From: a virus
Direction: 5' to 3' (one strand)
IMG/VR virus record: IMGVR_UViG_3300027969_000175
Location: 1-42,714 of that record
DNA: 42,714 nucleotides
Every line of letters starts with the position of its first letter. Position 1 is the first letter of the stretch. Shown piece after piece: positions 27,501-32,772 of the stretch. The notes under the pieces were generated by a model. It did not search any database, had not been told where the DNA came from, and saw only the letters and a list, made by a program, of their open reading frames with translations. Both the position numbers and the translations under genes were made by a program.

Positions 27501-30331
27501 CTCTTGCTGGTGTACAAGCAGCCAATGCCAATATTAATATAGCACTTGCTGGTGTTGCAGCAGCTAACTCCAATATTTCATTCTTAACTGGCTTTAGCCA
27601 AGGTGCTTATGATAAGGCAAATACAACTGCTACGGTAGCCAACAGTACTGCCGTAGTAGCCAATATTGTTGCCGCTGGACTAGTAGCAACTAATACCAAT
27701 ACAGCGATAGCTCTGGCAGGTGTTACCGCTGCAAATAGCAATATCAGTTTCTTAACTGGCTTTAGCCAAAGTGCTTACGATAGAGCTAACATTGTTGCTG
27801 CTGGATTGGTGGCAACTAATACTAATACTGCTATAGCATTAGCTGGTGTTCAAGCAGCTAACAGTAACATTTCATTCTTAACTGGCTTTAGCCAAAGTGC
27901 TTACGATACAGCCAATATTGTGGCTGCTGGATTAGTTGCTACCAATACTAATACTGCTATAGCACTTGCTGGTGTTCAAGCAGCCAATTCTAATATTAGT
28001 TTCTTAACTGGATTTAGCCAAGGCGCTTACGACAAAGCCAATGCGTCTTATAATTATGCCAATTCATTAGCTAGTGGTATTACATCATTCACTCAAGGTG
28101 CTTACGATAAGGCAAACTCAGCAAATGTACTGGCACAGGCATCATATAACCAAGCAAATATTGCTAGTATTGTAGCGAACAGTACATCAGTAGTAGCCAA
28201 TATTGTTGCCGCTGGATTGGTGGCAACCAACACTAATACAGCAATTGCTCTTGCTGGTGTGGTTGCAGCCAATGCCAATATCAGTTTCTTAACTGGCTTT
28301 AGCCAAGGTGCTTTCAATACTGCCAACACAACTGCAACAGTAGCTAACAGTACAGCAGTAGTAGCAAACATTGTTGTTGCTGGATTAGTGGCCACCAATA
28401 CTAATACCGCTATTGCTCTGGCAGGTCTATCAGCAGCCAATGCTAATATTAATTTCTTAACAGGATTTAGCCAAGGCGCATACGATAAAGCAAATACCAC
28501 AGCAACAGTAGCTAATAGTACATCAGTAGTAGCCAACATTGTGGCTGCTGGGTTAGTAGCAACCAATACTAACACTGCTATAGCATTAGCCGGTGTACAG
28601 GCAGCAAATTCTAATATTGGTTTCTTAACTGCCTTCAGTCAAGGTGCTTATGACAAGGCGAACACTACTGCTACCGTTGCTAACAGTACCGCTTTTGTGG
28701 CCAATACTAAAGTAACATATAATGGTTGGACACCAAACACATTAGTATTTGCCAATGCAGCTGGTTATTTAAGTAATGTAAGTAATTTACAATTCAATAG
28801 TTCGAACAGTTCATTGTATGTAAACGGATTAACAAATTTAAATTACACAGGCTTTGCTGGTTCTCAAAATGCCGCTTTAGTTGTTTCTGGTTCCAATACT
28901 AAAGGTGGTATTGGTTATGTAGATTTCTTACAAGTAACCAATCAAAGCGGTAATGGTGTTACAAATCCAAGTAAATATTTCCGTTTAGATAACTCTGGTA
29001 CATTACAGATTATCAATTCAGATTATACTGATAATATTTTCCAAGTAACTAATTCTGGTGATTTAACTGTACCACAAAAGATTCAAGGTAATTACATTCA
29101 ATTTGGTGATGGTTCAAAACAATATACTGCCAATGCAGGTTCAGGTGGCGGTGGTGTTTCATCACAAGATGCTTTCAACAAAGCCAATTCAGCCAATGTT
29201 TTAGCACAAGCAGCTTACAATTGGGCTAATGCGGCTTATGATTATGCCAATACAATTATTAGTGGTGGCGGTTCTGATACTTATGCCAGAGATAAAGCCA
29301 ATTCAGCAAACGTACTTGCTCAATACGCAGCAGATAAAGCAAACGCAGCATTTAACTATGCTAATACAATTTCTGGTGGTAATTCAGTAGATTCTTATGC
29401 TAGAATAGTTGCTAACAGTACTGCTATTGTTGCTAACATTGTGGCTGCCGGGTTGGTATCTACCAATACTAATACTGCCATAGCTTTTGCTGGTGTTGCA
29501 GCTGCCAATTCTAATATCAGTTTCTTAACTGGCTTTAGCCAAAGTGCTTACGACAAAGCCAACTCAGCGTCTGGTGGAAATTTAGCACAAGCTGCATTTG
29601 ATAAAGCAAACGTAGTAGCAGCTGGCCTTGTATCAACCAATACCAATACCGCTATTGCTTTAGCTGGCGTTGAGGCAGCTAATAGTAACATTAATTTCTT
29701 AACTGCCTTTAGCCAAGGTGCCTACGACAAGGCAAATACAACCGCTACCGTAGCCAACAGTACTGCTGTGGTAGCCAATGTTGTGGTCGCTGGACTTGTA
29801 GCAACTAATACCAATGTAGCAATTGCTCTTGCTGGTGTACAAGCAGCCAATGCCAATATTAATATAGCACTTGCTGGTGTACAAGCAGCCAACGCCAATC
29901 TTGTTATTTTACAATCTGGTCTTGATACAGCCAATGCTAATATTTCATTCTTAATTGGATTTAGCCAAGGCGCATACGATAAGGCAAATACCGGTGGCGG
30001 TGGTAGTAGTCAAGCGGCTTTTGATAAGGCCAATGGTGCTTATGACAAAGCCAATTCTGCCAATGTATTAGCACAAGCTGCATTTGATAAAGCAAATACT
30101 GGTTCAGGACTTTCAGTAACAACAGCACCAACACCACCATCATCAGGCAACGTTGCTGGTGCTCAATGGTATAATACAGACAATGATACTCTTTATGAAT
30201 ACACAACTTCAGATGGAGTATATTACTATTGGATAGATATAGTATCACCTGCTTATTCTAGTAATGCAATTACAATTACGGGTGTATCATCAGGCAAAGC
30301 AATTGCCTACGCATTAATTTTTGGAGGTTAA
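21599..30331 (+). CDS. Giant repeat tail fibre, 2910 aa
   Basis: The largest gene here. The N-terminal anchor (MTNRSRLVSGRVPTSNSANV, then SDRYQFLDLSSAEPNLG) is of a type seen in aquatic T4-like phages. Most of the chain is Ala/Asn-rich repeats of NIVAAGLVATNTNTAIALAG, then AANSNISFLTGFSQGAYDKA; I count about 19 copies of the FLTGFSQ core. Globular modules interrupt them: two related 145-aa modules (aa 182-326 and 1689-1833), a LamG-like jelly roll (about 695-885, YTIEFWMYLL ... WYHIAAVRDVSSRATVFING), a module shared with the 695-aa fibre (about 1171-1330), and others near 1482-1568 and 2368-2520. The C-terminus has GAQWYNTDNDTLYEYTTSDG. I saw no cysteine. It is likely a long trimeric coiled-coil fibre with knobs. 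The start is the ATG 6 bases after the previous stop, with a weak ribosome site. Confidence 0.88.
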   Translation: MTNRSRLVSGRVPTSNSANVTSDRYQFLDLSSAEPNLGAANTGDILSYNSNYPGGRQWISANTLVAGNTQQIFDKANSANVLAQAAYNQANSASANTIVLAAVDVAQNVNISIALAGVEAANSNISFLTGFSQGAYNKANAANVLAQAAFDKANLAASSTYTQAAYDKANSANVLAQSAYDNSNTKFSSTGGNITGDVTIINNKNLTVTGNLTVQGNLISTNTQSFTVADPLILLGLGNYTSDLKDIGFVSHYNDGVNAHAGFFRDSTTKDWYLFKGYVPEVDANNNIIITDPTFRTDNLVASIVKANLVGTTAVVNNIELGGFTQAAYNFANSANSLAQAAYNAANAAGSSTYVQGAYNQANSANVLAQAAYNQANTAGANTIVLAAGNVAQNANIAIALAGLTAANANIAIAQAGVVAANSNISYLINTFVPAAYNAANTAQLQALGAFGFAQASYNQANSALGIALSAGIQANVANSIANTALQNTASIVTAGNLTVSNNLTVTNNVTAAYITTTGIGGSISGANTISANTLNVLNAIVTSNTASTSNTTGALLVTGGVGVQGNLYATAVYSNNQIVLTSEPIGQNAFNKANAANVLAQAAFDYANSASGGALAAAAFNKANSANVLAQAAFNAANAAVQTTGGTITGTLNVANIIETGKTITVAANTSWNTNSQLANSGIVVGNLTYKSNSVYFDGTEDSLTLSPGVTVGANEYTIEFWMYLLDANINTPLGIVGTNTTNAFNLRLNSNTQIQIDKSFAGSQLFTVPTIQSGTWYHIAAVRDVSSRATVFINGVRSSTGYVTDSLNYSGPTNSIASTISTANYSPYLSNIRIVTNNTLYDPTQSSITVPTSILGTVTGTQYLGAQYAATYDASGNQTVTVNADARTEGFSPFYNQPAISLLYDGANNWLTYGGITAAAFNSNGINVLNFAKAAFDFANSAAGGSSVDSYARIVANSTAIVANIVGAGLVATNTNTAIALAGVQAANSNISFLTGFSQSAYTTANTTATVANSTAVVANIVAAGLVATNTNTAIALAGVVAANSNISFLTGFSQGAYDKANTTATVANSTAVVANIVAAGLVATNTNTAIALAGVEAANSNISFLTGFSQGAYDKANSANVLAQYAANKANTSLQLSGSSQTVSSNVTIQGDLSVTGNVVYTGNVTSISVTGNTGQFFGYASNGFNALYAGIPTGYRIEPQSTFQVTGNFDGYSGINMQNINSGQNASADLFITADNGTTLDSFLDLGLASSNYDYTGYSLIGRNDGYLFVTGNTTTGGGSMVIGTGGPNDVIFATGGLESQHEVMRITSNNNVIIKNANLIVHGTNVTSVLQDSYNKANSASANTIVTQAIDVSQNANIAIALAGVQAANSNISFLTGFSQGAFNTANTTATVANSTAAVANIVAAGLVATNTNTAIALAGVAAANSNISFLTGFSQGAYNKANAALPNTGSLITVNSVSQVYISNTSPTALTVAGGANIVGNLITSHVTSSGNLLPSINNTYFLGNPSQRWHSLYVGPGSVDIGGIVLGNTGGALSISASDIQIIPPAGQAPLPSFSYTANVANSAQANTIVTQAVDVSQNANIAIALAGVAAANANIIALYAGNVSQNANIAIALAGVAAANSNISFLTGFSQGAYDKANAAYNYANSISTVSTFTQGAYDKANGAYDKANSANVLAQSAFDNSNTKFSSSGGNITGDVSIINNKNLLVTGNLTVLGNLVTTNTQQFTVADPLILLGTGNYYTDVLDIGFASHYNDGVNAHAGLVRDYGTKEWYLFKGYTPELDGVNQLDITDPSFRTANLNADIVRGNLIGTTAVVNNIELGGFTQAVYRASNVVASGLVATNSNVYIALAGVQAANSNISFLTGFSQGAFNTANTTATVANSTAVVANIVAAGLVATNTNVAIALAGVAAANSNISFLTGFSQGAYDKANTTATVANSTAIVANIVAAGLVATNTNTAIALAGVQAANANINIALAGVAAANSNISFLTGFSQGAYDKANTTATVANSTAVVANIVAAGLVATNTNTAIALAGVTAANSNISFLTGFSQSAYDRANIVAAGLVATNTNTAIALAGVQAANSNISFLTGFSQSAYDTANIVAAGLVATNTNTAIALAGVQAANSNISFLTGFSQGAYDKANASYNYANSLASGITSFTQGAYDKANSANVLAQASYNQANIASIVANSTSVVANIVAAGLVATNTNTAIALAGVVAANANISFLTGFSQGAFNTANTTATVANSTAVVANIVVAGLVATNTNTAIALAGLSAANANINFLTGFSQGAYDKANTTATVANSTSVVANIVAAGLVATNTNTAIALAGVQAANSNIGFLTAFSQGAYDKANTTATVANSTAFVANTKVTYNGWTPNTLVFANAAGYLSNVSNLQFNSSNSSLYVNGLTNLNYTGFAGSQNAALVVSGSNTKGGIGYVDFLQVTNQSGNGVTNPSKYFRLDNSGTLQIINSDYTDNIFQVTNSGDLTVPQKIQGNYIQFGDGSKQYTANAGSGGGGVSSQDAFNKANSANVLAQAAYNWANAAYDYANTIISGGGSDTYARDKANSANVLAQYAADKANAAFNYANTISGGNSVDSYARIVANSTAIVANIVAAGLVSTNTNTAIAFAGVAAANSNISFLTGFSQSAYDKANSASGGNLAQAAFDKANVVAAGLVSTNTNTAIALAGVEAANSNINFLTAFSQGAYDKANTTATVANSTAVVANVVVAGLVATNTNVAIALAGVQAANANINIALAGVQAANANLVILQSGLDTANANISFLIGFSQGAYDKANTGGGGSSQAAFDKANGAYDKANSANVLAQAAFDKANTGSGLSVTTAPTPPSSGNVAGAQWYNTDNDTLYEYTTSDGVYYYWIDIVSPAYSSNAITITGVSSGKAIAYALIFGG
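22142..22576 (+). repeat. 145-residue globular module, copy A
   Basis: First copy of a module from NSNTKF to ELGGFTQ in the giant fibre, containing TVADPLILLGLGNYTSDLKD, then HYNDGVNAHAG, then WYLFKGY and TDPTFRTDNL. It is exactly as long (435 bases) as copy B at 26663-27097, without any net indel, but many residues and most third positions differ. Confidence 0.9.
26663..27097 (+). repeat. 145-residue globular module, copy B
   Basis: Second copy of the module at 22142-22576. It keeps TVADPLILLGTGNY, SHYNDGVNAHAG, WYLFKGYTPELDG and TDPSFRTANL. The 435-base length is identical, while sequence has drifted at both protein and DNA level, so this is an older internal duplication within the fibre gene. 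Confidence 0.9.
27110..28690 (+). repeat. Densest array of fibre repeats
   Basis: About nine consecutive repeat units of the giant fibre with spacings of 42, 56 or 70 residues, interrupted once near 28050-28150 by a linker (ANASYNYANSLASGITSFTQ) that breaks the regular period. Two short 42-residue units near 27750-28010 are very alike in DNA and may be the most recent duplication. Confidence 0.85.
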
Positions 30332-30332
30332 A

Positions 30333-30686
30333 ATGGCAGCACCAAACATTGCACAATTAAATAACATTTATGGAAATACGGCGGTGTATTTGGCTAACAC
30401 AGTTGCAACGGCATTTCTTACAAATGGAACAAATAGTGGCTCAGTCATTAAAGTAAATTCTGTTGTTGTTGCAAACTATTCTGCAAATACAGCCAACGCA
30501 TATATTGATATGGTTCGTGGTGGAATTAGTTACCCACTACTTGGAAATGCACAAGTTCCTCCTAACTCAACGATGGTTGTAATAGGTAGAGATGTCATGA
30601 TGTATTTGGTGGAAGGTGATTCATTAAGAGCAAATTCTAATGTAAATAGTCTTTCAGTTACATCTTCATACGAAACAATAAGCTAA
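30333..30686 (+). CDS. Small beta virion protein, type-1 fibre companion
   Basis: I place the start at the ATG at 30333 because GGAGG (30323-30327) is 5 bases upstream; the in-frame TTG at 30321 would overlap the giant fibre and lie before that site. The 117-aa product begins MAAPNIAQLNNIYGNTAVYL and is beta-rich: VIKVNSVVVANYSANTANAY, then VPPNSTMVVIGRDVMMYLVE, then GDSLRANS. Its layout matches the 112-aa protein at 21254 and the 109-aa protein at 32443. The stop overlaps the next ATG (TAATG), so it is probably produced with the Gly-rich adhesin. Confidence 0.78.
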   Translation: MAAPNIAQLNNIYGNTAVYLANTVATAFLTNGTNSGSVIKVNSVVVANYSANTANAYIDMVRGGISYPLLGNAQVPPNSTMVVIGRDVMMYLVEGDSLRANSNVNSLSVTSSYETIS

Positions 30687-32074
30687 TGCCAAGAACTAGA
30701 GGAAACAACGGGGTTATAGGCCAAGCATTAAAGCCAGGAAGTGGCGGCGGTGGAATTATTGTAATTCAAGACGCAGCAACAGCCTCATTAGCCGGTGCTT
30801 GGCCAGGTTCACAATCAAATAATCCTATTTACACTGGAGGAGGAGGATATACAGTATCAGCAGTTCTCTCAAGTGTAGTGGTAACCAGTAATACTTTTGC
30901 CAATACTGGAGGATTAATTGGTTATAGCAATTCTTTTGTAAAAGTATTTGGTACAGGATTTATAGCCAATACCGTGGTGGTAGTCAATGCAAATAATGTG
31001 CCCCAAACAAATGTTACTTATGTGAGTTCATCAGAACTTAGAGTTGCTTTACCTATAATAGCAAATGTTGCAACTGTAACATTTAATGTACTTAATCCTT
31101 CTGAAAATAATATTGGTGTTACCGCACCTTCCTATCAAGGAGCTTATCTGGTTGTTGGTGGAGGAGGCGCAGGAGGATACCAAGCAGCTGGCGGCGGTGG
31201 CGCAGGAGGATTTTTAAGTGGTAATACTACTTTTGTAAAAGGATTAAGTTATCCCATTACTGTTGGTAAAGGTGGTTATTCAACATCAATTTCACCAATT
31301 TACCAACGACAAGGATCAAGTGGGAACAATTCTACTTTTTCTGTTTTTACGGCTTATGGTGGTGGCGGAGGTGGTGCCAGCAATCAACAATCAAGTTGTA
31401 ATCCGTGTGGTGCATATGGTTTAGCTCAATGGACAGGTATTCCTGGTTCCAGCTGTATTTCCAAAACGGCCGCAGTTGGCTCGGGTGGAGGCGGATCAAC
31501 ACAGAGTTCGGGTAATCCTGCTGCTTTTGGTGGTTTAGCAGTAGGAAGTCCTGCAGTAGGTAATGCTGGTTCACAAGGATATCCTGGTGGCAAAGGAACT
31601 GTCGGACCAATAAATCGAGGTGGTGGCGGTGGCGGAGCTGCAGCAGTAGGCGCAACAAGCACAGTAGGTGCGGGTGGAAATGGTAAATTATTTCCATATA
31701 CCGGATTGTTTTATGCTGGAGGTGGTGGCGGTGGCTCTGGCGGTAATGATCCTTCCTCTTGCGGCGGTCAAGGTGGTGGCGGATCAGGCGGCTCAAATTC
31801 ATTCGCCGGCACTGCTGGCCAATGTGGCAGAGGTGGAGGTGGAGGAGGTGGAGGCGCTACAGCAAGCTTGCCTCAGAGAGGCTATGGATTATCCGGAGGA
31901 CCAGGTGTAGTTATTTTAGTAGTTCCAAATTCAGCTTATCCCGGCACAACACCTGGTGGTGCTACCGTGACAACTCCAGTTTGTGCTCCAGGAATGACGG
32001 TATTAACTTATCCTGGACCAACAGCGTGTGCTTTTTCTCCCACAAATACAACTTCTTATATTTTTAGAGCTTAA
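30686..32074 (+). CDS. Gly-rich adhesin with TIG domain, 462 aa
   Basis: Residues 1-30 contain a short Gly-rich opening (KPGSGGGGIIVIQ). Residues about 79-137 are an IPT/TIG-like beta domain (YSNSFVKVFGTGFIANTVVV, then SSSELRVALPII), homologous to one in the 1085-aa protein. Residues about 154-406 form a Gly-rich domain (LVVGGGGAGGYQAAGGGGAG and later runs) of the kind seen in phage receptor-binding tips, where such segments can fold as polyglycine-II bundles. It closes with ATVTTPVCAPGMTVLTYPG, a cap motif also found in the 964-aa protein. There are seven cysteines, unusual for this window. It is likely a distal receptor-binding protein. The start is TAATG-coupled. Confidence 0.82.
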   Translation: MPRTRGNNGVIGQALKPGSGGGGIIVIQDAATASLAGAWPGSQSNNPIYTGGGGYTVSAVLSSVVVTSNTFANTGGLIGYSNSFVKVFGTGFIANTVVVVNANNVPQTNVTYVSSSELRVALPIIANVATVTFNVLNPSENNIGVTAPSYQGAYLVVGGGGAGGYQAAGGGGAGGFLSGNTTFVKGLSYPITVGKGGYSTSISPIYQRQGSSGNNSTFSVFTAYGGGGGGASNQQSSCNPCGAYGLAQWTGIPGSSCISKTAAVGSGGGGSTQSSGNPAAFGGLAVGSPAVGNAGSQGYPGGKGTVGPINRGGGGGGAAAVGATSTVGAGGNGKLFPYTGLFYAGGGGGGSGGNDPSSCGGQGGGGSGGSNSFAGTAGQCGRGGGGGGGGATASLPQRGYGLSGGPGVVILVVPNSAYPGTTPGGATVTTPVCAPGMTVLTYPGPTACAFSPTNTTSYIFRA

Positions 32075-32080
32075 TAAATA
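32073..32080 (+). promoter_or_regulatory. Late-type promoter core AATAAATA, leader copy 1
   Basis: AATAAATA overlaps the stop codon of the Gly-rich adhesin. The T4-type start would be near 32086, giving a leader of about 15 bases with ACGGATAA before the ATG at 32101. The promoter, the leader and the first codons are closely matched by those before the gene at 36052. Confidence 0.6.
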
Positions 32081-32100
32081 TTTAAATAAACGGATAACAA

Positions 32101-32433
32101 ATGTCTTTTCCAACTAATCCAACAAACAACTCGACTACTATTGTTAATGGTATAGTATATACCTATAACTCTGCGACTAGTTCTTGGACAAGAAGAGCAT
32201 CAGCTAATACTGTTGGATTAACTTATACCGCATCTAACGGTATTGTTCCTATTTCTCCAAGAACTGGTGACCAATGGTACAATATTTCAGAAGATATTAT
32301 CTACGAATACATAACAGATGGCACAGGATTTTATTGGGTCGACCAATCATCATCAGCAGTATCAACAACTACATCTTTAAATACTGCATTACAAAATAAT
32401 CAATTAAGTCCATTTTTATTAATGGGCTCATAA
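32101..32433 (+). CDS. Small type-2 fibre companion, 110 aa
   Basis: Starts MSFPTNPTNNSTTIVNGIVY and continues TYNSATSSWTRRA. The F-P-x-x-P ... V-N-G-I-x-Y-x-Y-N ... W pattern is shared with the 168-aa protein at 36052 and is common at the start of phage fibre parts. The second half has the motif GDQWYNISEDIIYEYITDG, then FYWVDQ, also present at the C-terminus of the giant fibre and near residue 82 of the 964-aa adhesin. It follows a late-type promoter with an ACGGATAA leader and precedes a type-1 companion by 9 bases. The exact function is unknown. Confidence 0.75.
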   Translation: MSFPTNPTNNSTTIVNGIVYTYNSATSSWTRRASANTVGLTYTASNGIVPISPRTGDQWYNISEDIIYEYITDGTGFYWVDQSSSAVSTTTSLNTALQNNQLSPFLLMGS

Positions 32434-32442
32434 GGAAAAAAA

Positions 32443-32772
32443 ATGGCAATCTCATATAAAGTTTTAGGACAAAGTAACCCAACTGCTAATACATTAGTAA
32501 CTTTATATACTGTTCCGCAATTTACTAATACTGTAATTAGTACTGTTACTGTTTGCAATCAATCAAATACTGTGGCTGCATTTAGTATTGCTGTGCGTCC
32601 AGCAGGAGCTTCAATATTAAATCAACATTACATTAACTATAACACTCCTGTTCCTGGTAATGATACAGTTGCTTTAACTCTTGGTATGACATTAGCTGCA
32701 ACAGATGTTTTATCTTGTAATGCAAATACAAGCACAATAAGTTTTAATGCTTTTGGTAGTGAGTTAAGTTAA
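32443..32772 (+). CDS. Small beta virion protein, type-1 fibre companion
   Basis: A 109-aa protein with AAGGA before the ATG. Sequence: TLVTLYTVPQFTNTVISTVT, then VCNQSNTVAAFSIAVRP, then VALTLGMTLAATDVLSCNAN. It shares the layout of the small proteins at 21254 and 30333 (V-x-L-Y-x-V-P, a central I-x-x-x-x-P, a late L-x-A-x-D-x-L) and is again directly before a large adhesin gene, which it overlaps by one base (TAATG). Coupled production with the LamG protein fits a structural partner. Confidence 0.75.
   Translation: MAISYKVLGQSNPTANTLVTLYTVPQFTNTVISTVTVCNQSNTVAAFSIAVRPAGASILNQHYINYNTPVPGNDTVALTLGMTLAATDVLSCNANTSTISFNAFGSELS

Larger units (their letters stand above)
21890..30110 (+). repeat. 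Coding repeats of the giant fibre, 42/56/70-residue periods
   Basis: Degenerate tandem coding repeats run through the fibre gene, broken by globular modules. In uninterrupted arrays the distance between successive FLTGFSQ cores is 126, 168 or 210 bases (42, 56 or 70 residues); for example, TTCTTAACTG at 24581 and 24749 are exactly 168 bases apart. The difference between units is always a 14-residue block such as TTATVANSTAVVAN or ALAGVQAANANINI. A second 14-residue unit, FDKANSANVLAQAA, is repeated near the module borders. Confidence 0.9.

Noticed and set aside
28102-28575. Long minus-strand open frame of 157 codons opposite the giant fibre repeats
   Set aside because: It mirrors the repeated Ala/Asn/Thr codons of the plus-strand gene, is itself repetitive and has no ribosome site or promoter. 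A shadow of biased coding sequence.
21890-30110. CRISPR or non-coding satellite repeats
   Set aside because: Repeats are in frame, vary at third positions, lack unique spacers and belong to one uninterrupted coding sequence.
30321-30333. TTG start for the small protein ahead of the Gly-rich adhesin
   Set aside because: The GGAGG site at 30323-30327 lies inside that extension and is correctly spaced for the ATG at 30333.
31347-31802. Minus-strand open frames opposite the Gly-rich domains (also near 40393-40584 and 41494-41802)
   Set aside because: GGN codons read backwards give Pro/His/Arg-rich frames without stops. No start signals, and the products look like reversed Gly-rich sequence.
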